DNA from: Podochytrium sp. JEL0797 | Lineage: Eukaryota > Chytridiomycota > Chytridiomycetes > Chytridiales > Chytriomycetaceae | Direction of reading: 5' to 3' | Length of the DNA stretch: 45,195 nucleotides | Assembly (NCBI GenBank): GCA_027596195.1 | Contig: JADGJG010000098.1 | Span: forward strand, 1 to 45,195 | Part shown: one piece after another, positions 32,636 to 42,694 of the stretch | Position numbering within the stretch: position 1 is the first letter of the stretch | How the letters are laid out: each line of letters starts with the position of its first letter | Position numbers and translations under genes: made by a program | The notes under the pieces: generated by a model | What the model was told of the DNA's origin: nothing | Database searches by the model: none | Seen by the model: only the letters and a program-made list of their open reading frames with translations

Positions 32636-33099
32636 ATGGGAAACTCTGCTTCAGACATGAACCGAACACGAACGGATCAGCAGCAAACAGGCTTCCGCAT
32701 TCTGAGCAGGAGCATCACCACGGACAGCCGCGAATCGCAGGCCACATCCCTCTTGGAACTCATTGCCAAGGAACGCAACGTGATTAACGAATGTTTGATG
32801 GAATACATGAAGCAAATCAAAGTACAATTCAATGCCTCTTCCTCTTTCCCACCCGATCGTTTGTTTGCTAACGCTCTAAACTTATTCAGAACTGCGACGG
32901 CACTCAAGCAATGCTCGAAATTGCGAGAAAAGACCGCTTGGCTTTGGGGTCGGCCCATGAAAATGATTACCGCCGGCTAATCGAGAGTATGCAGGAGCAA
33001 AACCTGCTTACGCGGAAGCAGGCAGAATACATCATGGGATCAGAGGAGAGATCCAAATTCACACATACCCCTTTTTCGATACGAAAAATAATAAATTAG
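32636..33099 (+). CDS. Small predicted N-myristoylated protein, copy 2, 131 aa
   Basis: Exons 32636-32821 and 32890-33099; the 68-nt intron ends in TTATTCAG. It starts MGNSAS like copy 1; residues of about 8-40 differ strongly, then ELIAKERNVINECLMEYMK and the segment through ESMQEQNLLTRKQ are nearly identical. Most DNA differences between the copies in that block are synonymous, which implies selection on the protein. The extreme C-terminus differs (THTPFSIRKIIN). The family is unrecognised; a myristoyl-anchored helical protein is inferred. Confidence 0.78.
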
Positions 33100-33742
33100 T
33101 CGCGTTTAGCACGAGAATTTTTTGCAAAGTGTGGTGCGACGGCAGCTTAGAGCGGCTACCGGCTGATCGAAATAGATAGCAGAGAAACAATCGAGCGGCA
33201 ACAGAAGGGTGGCGCAGGTAATAGTGGAGATGGATCAAGCCGTGCCAATGGGTCCGAGTCCTTCTGATAAACAGGAAAACACCAGGTGAAGAGAGAGAAC
33301 GCGTTGCGGGGGTTCAGGAACATAACGCGAAATAACGAGAAGCAAGATGCGGGAGATAGTTTTGTCAACGACGGGTGACAAAGGAGAGTCTGGAGGGCGT
33401 CCGAAAAATTCGTCCCGCTCCTTCAACTATCACCTCCGCCACCCCTTTGAACTTGCACAATCGTTATCCTTTGCCAACTAGATTGATGGTAAGAGTTTGG
33501 CTCTCCTGATGTCGAAAGATGTGTTGTTGATAGAAGGCGTATCTTTCCATTTCCTCGTATTTTCCCAGTATTTTCCTACTCTCTCTCATTGATTATTTTA
33601 CTTTTATTCTTCAATGCCCACACACAAACTCACACAAATCATCCCCCATTCACTTTTACCAACTTAAGAAAAAAAAATGTCCATACGATTTGGAAAAACG
33701 AAAAACAACAATTAACAGCAAATTAAAAACAAAAAACAAAAA
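33100..33742. other. Intergenic region between myristoyl gene 2 and Ran1-type kinase
   Basis: No intact gene is supported. 33133-33180 has short matches in order to the second exon of the myristoyl genes (TGCGACGGCA, then CGGCTGATCGA) and may be a decayed third copy. 33640-33742 is A-rich on the plus strand and probably the 3' flank of the minus-strand kinase. Confidence 0.45.
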
Positions 33743-36700
33743 CTACTGACTCCGATCCCCGCCACCCAACACATTCGCAGACGACCGTTTCCTCCCCAAC
33801 CCGCCAAACAACCCGTTCGAAAACTCCTTCATGCTCATGGAACTCCTCCGCCCACTCAACCGTTTCGAACTCGTCATGGAAGCAACCCGCGGAACACCAT
33901 CCTCCTGCTGCACCACAGAATCCCCTGTCAAAGACGACCCTCCACCTTCCTCACGATACATTTGCCCCGCGTTCAGCGTTGACCGTCGCGTCCGCACGAA
34001 CCCAAACGGTGACGTACTGCGCCCTCCAGACCGCGGTGACGACCCACCATCACTCTCATTCAAATCCTCCCCTCGAATCATGGCGAGAATCGACGGTCGC
34101 TTCCTGACCCCCGTTCCATTCACACCACTCCCGCCACTCGCGCCAAAGAATCCAAGTTTCCCACCCTTCTGCTTCACACCCGCCACCGCAACGGGAGGCT
34201 GATCCACTCGCGGCGTGTCCCGCGAAATGAAAGGCGCGTACCATTTATGCGGGCTCGCTGGTCGTTTCGGGGGGATGCCGAGACTCGTTGTTGGGGAGCT
34301 GGAGCGGTTTCCTTTTGGAAAGTGCGTCGAGTGGATGCTTGGGGCGAGGTTGAGGCGTGTCGGGGTGTATGGGTTTGAGTCGTGTCGGATCATGGTAGGA
34401 GGGGTGGTTGCGGAGACGGGGGCGGGGTTGGTTTCTATAGGGCGTGGGGTGAGGAGGGATGGGAGTGCGATCACGGTTGGAGGGGTGATGGTGGGGATGG
34501 GGTCTTGAGGAGGAGCGGTTGGTTGGATGGCTGATGCAGGTGCGGTTGGGGATGGAAGTTTGGGTTGCTGCAGCGCGATCGGGGTGACTTCCTCTTCCAC
34601 GGCCGTCACTGCCACAGGGTCCCGCACGTCCTTGTCGTCCGCAGAAACAGGTTCCAAAACAGTTCGGTCCGAGACTGGCTCGACAACAACCTCCCGTTGA
34701 CCCTCGCTGGATTCCTCCTCCGCAACCGGCTCCTCAACAACCCGCTCCACAGACTCATTCATCCCACTCGCCCCATCACTCACAAGCCCCGTGAAGGCCG
34801 TCAACGTGGTGGTCGCCAAACTCGGCAACCCGACCTTCATGGAACCTTCTCCCACAGGCCGCACCACGAGCACAGAGTCATTCACAGAGTCGTTGTCGTC
34901 GTTGATCAACAACATGAGCGGTCGCTCGTCCTCATCCGAAACATCCTCGTCCTCCTCATCCCGCATCATCATCTTGTCAACATGATCGCTCTGCATCCGC
35001 GCACGCATCCGTTCAGAGTCCTCCGTGTGATGGTCTTCCTCCTCCTCATCCATCTCGCTTCCCTCCCCTTCCCGCAGACCCCGCACCGCCGCCGATTGAG
35101 GCGCAATCGGGACCTCCTCCTCCTCAATGATTTCCCCAAACACACCCGAATCCCGACCCCTCCCACTATGTCCCCCATACCCCATCTCACTGTCCTGAAT
35201 CGACGAAGCATCCATATCTAAATCCACCATCTCTTCCTCCTCAGTCGGCACACCATTCTCCACCGTCCGTCGCTCCCCTTCCTCCTCCTCCTCATCATAC
35301 AAACGCCCCGCACCACCACCACCACCACTCGCAACCACATCCCGTACAACAAACTCACCCTCCACATCCCCTTCCTCCTCCTCTTCCCCCAATGTACTCG
35401 CCACAGACCCCCTGCGACTCCGCACAAGCGATCTCTCCGATTTCCCCAACAAATCCAACGGATCTCTCGACGACATTTGCACCGCTTCAGCAGCCGTTGC
35501 GGCGCCACGCAGTGACGTTTCGCCTTCCGCCACGGCTTTGAGGGACGCGAACGTGTGTTTGGCGCGAAGCGTTCTTGGGGCCGTGCGCTTCATGGTAGAA
35601 GTGTCTTGTGGGGTGGTAGGTTCGACATCGTCTTCGGGTACTAAAGCAGCCGCCGCTGCAGCAGCCGCTGCTTCCCGTTCCATCCGTTGCACAAACACCA
35701 TCGGCATCGGATCCCCAGGCGCCACGATGAACCCAGGCCCCGCAAGAATACTGCTCTGTTCTTCACTACTCCGCTTTTTGCCTTCCATTGGCACAGCGGC
35801 CGGCGTCGAAACGGGATCCGGTTCGACAAATTGGGTACACGATTCGACCATGAGTTTGAGGTCGAGGACGGAACAGCGGCGACGTGGGTCGAGTTCGAAA
35901 ACGCGGCGGAGGATGGCGTCGAATTGGAGGGTGAGGTTGAATTGTTGGCGGAGAATGTTGGGGTTCGAGACTGTTGATTTGGAAGTGGACGTTGGGTTCG
36001 AATGGACGGTTAGGAACGGTACATTCGAAAGGAGATACGAGTCGAATTGAATAGGATGGGGTGTCGGTGCTTACTCGCAAAGGCAGAGAATATGGCATCC
36101 GTCATGTGAGCTTCGAACCAAGGGTTCTTGCCAAACAGCAAATTGAGCAGAATCACACCGAGCGCCCACACATCATTCGCCGCAGGAGAATATCCTCCAC
36201 TCAACACTCCAGGGGGTACAGGCAGTGATTTCGCAGGAGGCGGCACGGGTTGACCAGGCGACAAGGCCTCCGCAGTGTTGTGGTTCAATTCGAAACACTC
36301 GGGGGCCATGTACCGCACGGACCCGCATCCGAGTTCTGTGGACCATTCGTGGGTAGTTGTGAGGCCGAAATCGGCGAGTTTGACTTTGTAGTTTGCGGTG
36401 GAGATGAGGCAGTTTTCGGGTTTGAGATCGCGGTGGTAGAAGCCGTTGTTGTGGCAGTGGAGGACGGCATCGGCGATCTGCACAAAGACTTCCTTGACGA
36501 CGTCTTCGGGGAAGCCGCCCTGTTGGGTGATTGCCTCGTAGAGATCTATTTGCTTCGTTAGGTGTGGTACTAGCTATACGGTACTACTCGCTAGCACGGG
36601 TACTGTAACTCTACACAAGAGAACACTACCTAGTTCGCAGTACTCCATGACCAGATACAGACACTCCTCGTCCTCAACTGTCGCCAACAACTCGATAATG

Positions 36701-36945
36701 TTTTCGTGTTTGGGCAGGATGCGCATGACATCAGCCTCCTGGCGCTGCAGCAAAAGCTGTTTGTCGTCGAGGCCGTGCTTGAAGAGGCGCTTGACGGCGC
36801 GCTTGTCGCCCGTGGCCAAAACCTCGCCGAGGTAAACGTGCGCAAAGGACCCGGTGCCGATCACGCTGCGCATCGCAACGGCGTTTCGCCCCACGCTGTC
36901 CACGAGCACAAAACCGAGTATCTCGTCGGGTGTGCAGTGGTCCAT
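33743..36945 (-). CDS. Ser/Thr protein kinase, Ran1/Sks1/Vhs1-like, 1004 aa, 3 exons
   Basis: Exons on the minus strand: 36630-36945, 36075-36545, 33743-35970; sum 3015 nt. The kinase domain occupies the first 315 residues or so: IGTGSFAHVYLGE, RAVKRLF (ATP Lys), FYHRDLKPENCL, LADFGLTT, and ELGCGSVRYMAPECFE, then NDVWALGVILLNLLFGKNPW. The GCGSVRYMAPE segment and the GxNPW motif are typical of the fungal Ran1/Pat1, Ksp1, Sks1 and Vhs1 group, which links nutrient state to growth and differentiation. An insert of about 25 Pro-rich residues sits between the APE motif and the helix that follows. The remaining 690 residues are disordered, with long acidic runs and Pro/Ser-rich parts, and are probably regulatory. 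Confidence 0.88.
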
Positions 36946-37054
36946 TAGCTACGATTCAAGTCAAGTCGAGTTTCCGTTGCGTTTCAGGTCAAAAATTTCC
37001 AATCTCCAACAGTTTCGAAGATGTCCCATCCAAGGCGTTTTAATTTACCCTTCT

Positions 37055-40000
37055 TCACGTTCCACCCATAAAAAATGTACGCCCTTGTAGATACTCTTCG
37101 AGACTCTTGTTTTTGGCTACGCACAAAAAACCACGAATCAGTGATACAATCACTTTAGAAGACAAATGAGAATACTCACGATTCACTTCCACTATCCGCT
37201 CCAAGTGCGGCATCAGCTGCCACAGCGGCACAAAAAGCGTAAATTCCAACGCAACAAAAGTAGCAAATTCTTGCTGAAACACTTCCTTGGCGGACACTTC
37301 CATCACCGTTTCTGCCGCCTACAAATATTACGAGTGGATAAATTAGCATGATTGCCAATCGCCAATCAGCATGTGCGACAATGACAAATTACCTCCAGCA
37401 TCTTGTTATAATTAAACTCCTTGTTGTCGTTCGTCTTGGCAGCCAACAACAAACACACGGCTATCAAACAAGAAAAGATAAGAGCGAACAAAAGAAACAC
37501 CGGAACTAAGGGGGGGTATAAGAGAAACTCACAAGCAATCACTCTCCGATTCGCCCTCACAGCAAAATTGCGAAACACGAGCTTCTCAAAATACACCATC
37601 GCGCATGCCACAGAGCTCCACTCCATGTCCACGGCTTTCCCCACGCGTATCATGCGTTGTTTGAGGCTCCGAATGTGCGAGAGCGAGAGCAATGGGTCTA
37701 CGGAGGGGTGTGTTTCGCGGAATACTTCGTTGAGTTCTTTTTTGATTTCCGCGGGGCGGGAGTAGAGGAAGATGGAGCTCTAATTGTGTGTGTGTTCGTT
37801 TATAAATTGGTTGGCTGGTTACGGTGGGTGGATAAGGTGGGTGCGAAAGCGAGTGATTATTGAGAACGCCCAGGCAGGCAAGCAGGCAAGGCATGCAAGG
37901 GCATTACATACCACATAGCTCTGCAGCTTAATCACAGTCCGATGTTTACCCGTCTTGAGTTCAGGGTCATCCAACGACAATGGATCATAAATATCGTAAT
38001 CTGGAATCACGCTCCTGTCCACCAAAAGAGATAAGAACACACAGCAAAAACGCGTGCCAAAAAGCAATCAACACAAACAAACGCACCCCAACGTCCCCGT
38101 CGGCTCAATCAACCGCTGGTACGATTCCACTTTGTTTTTGCGTTTCACGGCCTCAATTGCGAATCCTAATCGGTCGCCGCTGGTGGAGACAATGAGAAAA
38201 AGTCAGTTTTACATTCACCCGTGCACACGAATAAAAAAAGCAACACTCAACAAAGGCTGACTCCCAAAAATGGATTTCGTGTGTCGTTTTTTCTCTCGCG
38301 GTGCATTGTCATTGTTGCAAATCACGCTAAAAGTGGAAATGGGGAATCCTCCCTGAAATTTTTCATAAGGATCTGAGTGACACGAACAGGCGCAGAAACA
38401 AAACAGAAGAACCGTTTTACCGAGGGAGCCGTGAACTCAATCTTGGCATTCAACAGCTGATTCAAACTGTTCAAGTCGACACTGTTTTTGGTCCGGATCG
38501 TGTTCAAGTGGCGTAAAGGGATCTGGTTGATGAGTGATTGCCGATCTGTAATCCAACAAAAAAAAATCGCGTCAAAACCATTGCACAAAAAAACCAACAA
38601 CACCCAGAAGGTCATACCTTGCTCCAACGACATCGACTCATTCGACTTCCTCCCCCCACCACTTCCCCCAGACCCAACCCCGGCCACCTCCGCCGAAAAG
38701 CTACCCCTCCGTTCCCCCGCATTCGCAGGCTTGAACACAAAACTCACAACACTCGAGGTACTATTCCCCGCACTCCCCACATTCCCTGCGCTCCCACTTC
38801 CTTGTCCACCCCCACCAACCGCATACGCGCTACTCTCCCTCAACGCGCGAATATCGCTTTCAAAAGGCGACATGTGATGCCCAGACGCAGCTTTATGCGC
38901 TGAATATGTATACGCCGACCCGCTCGCGCTCCCATCCGTGATCATGAGCCCCGCCGCCGTCGTGCTTCGAAACACGGAAGTAATGAGTTCCCCAACGGAG
39001 GTAGTGAGTGTGTGCAAGTTGCTCACGAGGTGGTGTGGGTGGGACGGCATGATAGCGAGACTGCTGCGTGAGCCGCCGGTGGTGGGTTTGCGTTTGGTTC
39101 CTTCCAGTGTTAATCCGAAGGAGCTGAGTGTTCTGCCGCGTGGTTTGGTGGTTGATGCAGTGCCAGCGGATGATTTGCGTGGAGGTGGTGGCAGGTTGGA
39201 TTTGCTCACCAAAAACGGAGCCTCCGGTGAAGTAGCTCTCCAAGGCGACAACCGCGACGGAACACCTGATGCTGATGACGCCCCCAACGATCCTTTTCGT
39301 GGCGGAGACCCAGGCCCTCCACCCCGTTTCGCGACCCTCCCACCACTCATGACCCCCTTCTTTCCAAACGCGAAACTCGAATTCGCACCCAAAGATCCTC
39401 CACGATGCGGCCGCTTCTGAACCTTTCTCCCCGCCTCCACAACTCCATCCTCATCATCGTCGTGATCTACATCATTGGTGAACTCCATTTCAGAATCCAA
39501 CGACCGCCTCATCGGCGAATGTTGCCTTTCGGCATCCTCATCCTCCACACGCGGCGTCTCGGGTCCAACCGAACTCGCGGTATCCCCAAAAATACTCAAA
39601 TACGCAGACGCCTTGCCCTTCGCCCCCACACCACCCCCCTTTGTCCCCACCACCGTGCCCGCCCGCGTACGACTCCTTTTTCGTTCACCGAATTGTATAC
39701 GCTGACGGTAGTTTTCGCGGGGAGGTGGGTCCTCGTGGGCCCCAAGCACGAGGATTTCGAGTTCCATTTCTTCGACAGGTTCCGACGTGACCGTGGGTTT
39801 TCGATCCATCACTGGGAATGCGCGGAATAATGGTAGTAGCGGGGTTGCTGTGGTGGCGGTGGTGGAAGAGGAGGAGGTGGGGTCGGCGCATTGGAGTTTG
39901 GTGGTTGCCGTTGAAATGAGTTTTGTGACGGACGCGCCTGTGTGGTTTTTTGGTGTCAATACAGCCACACGAATAGAAGAATAGGCGGACATACCCATCG

Positions 40001-40567
40001 CTTCGGACACGTGTTTCCATTGAATCGCGGTGGAAGAAGTGCGTGGTTCTGCGTTTGCGATGGGAGGAGTTCCCGAATTTGTATTGAGGAAGGAATCTGA
40101 TGAAGCGTGTGAAGACACGGCAGCTTTCAAGGCATCTGTATGAATAGTCTCAGTATTCTTCGAAGGTGTCAAATTCTCAAATTCACTCAACTCAGTGAAA
40201 ACTCTCTCGTCGATCCACTCTGTGGGCCACCACTCGCGGGTCGCATGAATTTGAAGGCGGGTGGTTTGTTGTCGATCAAGGAAGTGTTTGCAAAGTAGTC
40301 CTTTTTGGGCAGCAGCGATTTGGTCTGGTTGTCTTTGTCGTTTGGTTCTTTGCTGTTCGGGACCGTGTTTTCGTCGGCTGTGAGGGACACTGCGCTGAGG
40401 AATGCGAGCCCTTGGTGCAGGTGTGTGAGAAACTGTTGAAGACCTAGAAAACAAACAGCCTCACCGCGAGCTTGTCGTGACCGGAAGGATGCGATCGTTG
40501 CGTCATCGGAGGTGTCGATGCCGTGAGGCGTTGGTGTCGTTGCATTGTTTTGCATCAACTCATTCAT
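37055..40567 (-). CDS. CABLES-like cyclin-box protein, 943 aa, 10 exons
   Basis: Exons on the minus strand: 40192-40567, 38618-40135, 38421-38545, 38252-38352, 38087-38179, 37912-38014, 37533-37779, 37393-37460, 37180-37318, 37055-37116; sum 2832 nt. The first 630 residues are largely disordered (Ser/Gly/Pro-rich). The C-terminal 210 residues match the cyclin-box region of animal CABLES1/2 (Cdk5 and Abl substrate; Ik3): YDPLSLDDPELKTGKH, the FRETHP segment, LSLSHIRSLKQRMIRVG, VACAMVYFEKLVFRNF, VCLLLAAKTND, EFATFVALEFTLFVPLWQL and MPHLERI. CABLES proteins bind cyclin-dependent kinases and affect their tyrosine phosphorylation; the same role here is inferred. The intron at 38546-38617 (72 nt) is in frame and would encode a hydrophobic stretch if retained. 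The exon 1-2 junction is the least certain. Confidence 0.82.
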
Positions 40568-41277
40568 GATCAGAATGGCGAGTTGTGAGTGGAGGGAGGT
40601 TGCTGGGAAGGTCGCGATGTCAAATCAAAAATCGAAGAATTTCAAAACGCCAAAACTTGTAGCTATCTATACCCAGCCTCAGCAATTCATCTTCCAAGGA
40701 TCAGCTTCGTTGGCCAATTTAAATTAGATTCGGCCATCTGTTCTGATTTTTTTATTTTTTATTTATGAGGAACAGAGCCATCAATCAAAGCCACGTCCAG
40801 CCGTGCGTGAGTGTGCAAATGAAGGAAGTTTATCGAGGTTATTAGCTTTCAAGGATTGCGTTTATTTGCTCGGATTCTCCATTGAATCTGGGAATCTCGA
40901 GCGTTCGCGTCGAACTGATTGTGGGAAAGAAAGATCCAACCCAAAGCGTGAGAATCACGGTGAGATAATCTGACAGTACGAAGCGTACTCTCATTATTCT
41001 ACAACAAAAAAATCGGACGTGTCCGACTTGAGCCGACTTGCCATATATTCTGATCGCGCTGGGTTGCACGGCGATCCAAGGGGGGGCTTTATGCTCTGAG
41101 ACATATGGCTTTGTCACGAATCGTGATCATGACCCATCACAACAAATAAACACCCCCAAACACCGTTCCGATTCGCTCGCCTCCAGATCGCTCTCCACTG
41201 ATTTCCACGTCAACAAAACATCAAAAAGCGCCAACCTCCACAAGCATTTCTCCCCCATCCACAACCCAGTCCCCGAA
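40568..41277. promoter_or_regulatory. Divergent promoter region between CABLES-like and CAF16-like genes
   Basis: 710 nt between genes transcribed in opposite directions. It contains an AT-rich stretch (40740-40765) and a small palindrome TCGGAC-GT-GTCCGA at 41013-41026. An open frame from 41038 runs into the CAF16 coding sequence but shows no conserved N-terminus, so it is treated as leader. Confidence 0.5.
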
Positions 41278-42452
41278 ATGTCGCACATCTCAACCGCCCC
41301 AACAGTGACCCAACGCATCCAATCGGAAATGGCCTCGCTGCCCTCCACAAACGCTGCCATCGAACTCAAAGACTTTTCCTTCGCCTTCGGGCCCCCACCG
41401 GCTCCCAAGATCCTCGACAACGTGACACTGAGTGTTCCTAAGGGATCCACGACGCTGTTGATTGGTAAAGATCACGGCATTCCTGATTCGTTATACCCGA
41501 TATAATGATCTAATGCCAAACTCACCAGGTGCCAACGGAGCCGGAAAGTCCACGATCCTCCGCATTCTTGCCGGAAAGACTCTTGCCAAAGATCATATCC
41601 GCGTGATGGGCAAACACCCCTTTTTCGAAACCTGCGAGGTGCGTATCACCCCCCCCCCCCCCCCCCCGCGAACTCAGTGAGGCGAAAGTCGAGCAAGGAA
41701 TACCAATCCCGACGAGAAAATCCCGCTTCTCGTCCCCCATCTGATTCCCCCTCTCTCTTTTCTAACATCTTACACATCAGGGAATCACCTACCTCGGCAC
41801 CGAATGGGCCCACAACCCCATCATCCGCCGCGACGTCCCCGTCTCCCGCCTTCTCAAAACCCTCGGCGCCGAACGCAACCCCGAACGATGCGCGACCCTC
41901 CTCGACATTATGGACGTGAATGTGGACTGGCACATGCACCAAATCTCGGACGGACAGCGCCGCAGGGTGCAGATTGTGCTTGGGTTAATGGAACCATGGA
42001 GCGTGTTGCTGTTGGATGAAGTGACGGTGGATTTGGACGTGTTGGTGCGTAAGGATTTGATTGATTTCTTGAAACGCGAGACGGTGGAACGCGGGGCCAC
42101 TGTGTTGTATGCGACGCACATTTTTGATGGGTTGGGTGGGTGGCCGTCGCATGTAGTTCATATTACGGAAGGACGCGTCGATATCGTGCGTGAACTTGAT
42201 GGGCCTGGCGGGTTCCCCGAGTTGGACGAGATGCGTGCGGCTGTATCGACCACGGGTGGTTCTGGTTATGAGGACAACAGTGCGTTGCTGAGGGTTGTGG
42301 AGAGGTGGTTGAGGGAGGATTACAAATATCGTGCGCGCACGTCGCAGAGGACGAATGCGGACGGGTTCTTGATGAGCCGGTGGCAAATGCTGAGCGAGAA
42401 TATGAAGGAATACGGGGACAAGTATTTCAATTATTGGAATGGCGATAAATAA
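41278..42452 (+). CDS. CAF16: ABC-type ATPase, CAF16-like, 322 aa
   Basis: Exons 41278-41464, 41529-41638, 41781-42452; sum 969 nt. A soluble single ATP-binding cassette without membrane spans: Walker [10 protein letters not shown] (about 63-71, split from the preceding strand by intron 1), signature [11 protein letters not shown] (about 154-164, SDGQ in place of SGGQ), Walker [14 protein letters not shown] (about 174-186), and switch His in [18 protein letters not shown] and DVPVSRLL are typical of the CAF16 group. Yeast Caf16 associates with the CCR4-NOT complex, so a link to mRNA turnover or transcription is expected from the family. Intron 2 (41639-41780) contains a 19-C run. The C-terminus ([16 protein letters not shown]) also resembles the family. 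Confidence 0.9.
41649..41667. repeat. Poly-C run (19 C) inside CAF16 intron 2
   Basis: A homopolymer 11 nt after the 5' splice site of the intron. Length is likely variable or uncertain in sequencing. It explains the unusual length (142 nt) of this intron relative to its neighbours. Confidence 0.9.
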
Positions 42453-42694
42453 ATGTTATCACTCGTGTCTATGTGCATGTGGCGAGCGAGATTTGTCAAG
42501 CACGAATCAAGTTTAGAAAACTGGTGACCCCAGCCTGCCGCGTCGCTTGCATCAATTTTTTTTTGGAAGGGGGGGGGAGGGGGGGATCGCAGGGGTGATG
42601 AGAATGCTGGCTTTTGGAAAGCTTCTCGATTATGTATATTTAATTAAATTGTACCTTGCGTCATGCGAGAGAAAAAGGAACTAAAAAATGGAAA
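42453..42694. other. Convergent 3' flank with G-runs
   Basis: Intergenic region between two convergent genes. G9 at 42569-42577 and G7 at 42579-42585 are separated by one A; TATTTAATTAAAT follows at about 42637 and may be part of 3' end processing signals. Confidence 0.6.

Larger units (their letters stand above)
32282..33099. repeat. Tandem duplication, unit 2
   Basis: Direct partner of 31351-32243. It keeps the palindrome, the GATTTTCCT leader block, the gene and the intron position. Confidence 0.85.

Noticed and set aside
34565..35221. Plus-strand open frame of 218 aa rich in His/Arg/Pro
   Set aside because: Antisense shadow of the disordered, acidic tail of the Ran1-type kinase; the composition results from codon bias.
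40315..40454. Frame opening MFSRSSTVSH as the CABLES N-terminus
   Set aside because: It is the shifted reading of exon 1; the MNELMQNN frame gives ordered helical sequence and joins by a 56-nt intron to the rest.
41038..41277. N-terminal extension of CAF16 by 80 aa
   Set aside because: The frame is open, but its first codon is ATG in an upstream region without conserved sequence; the family begins near the strand after MSHIS.
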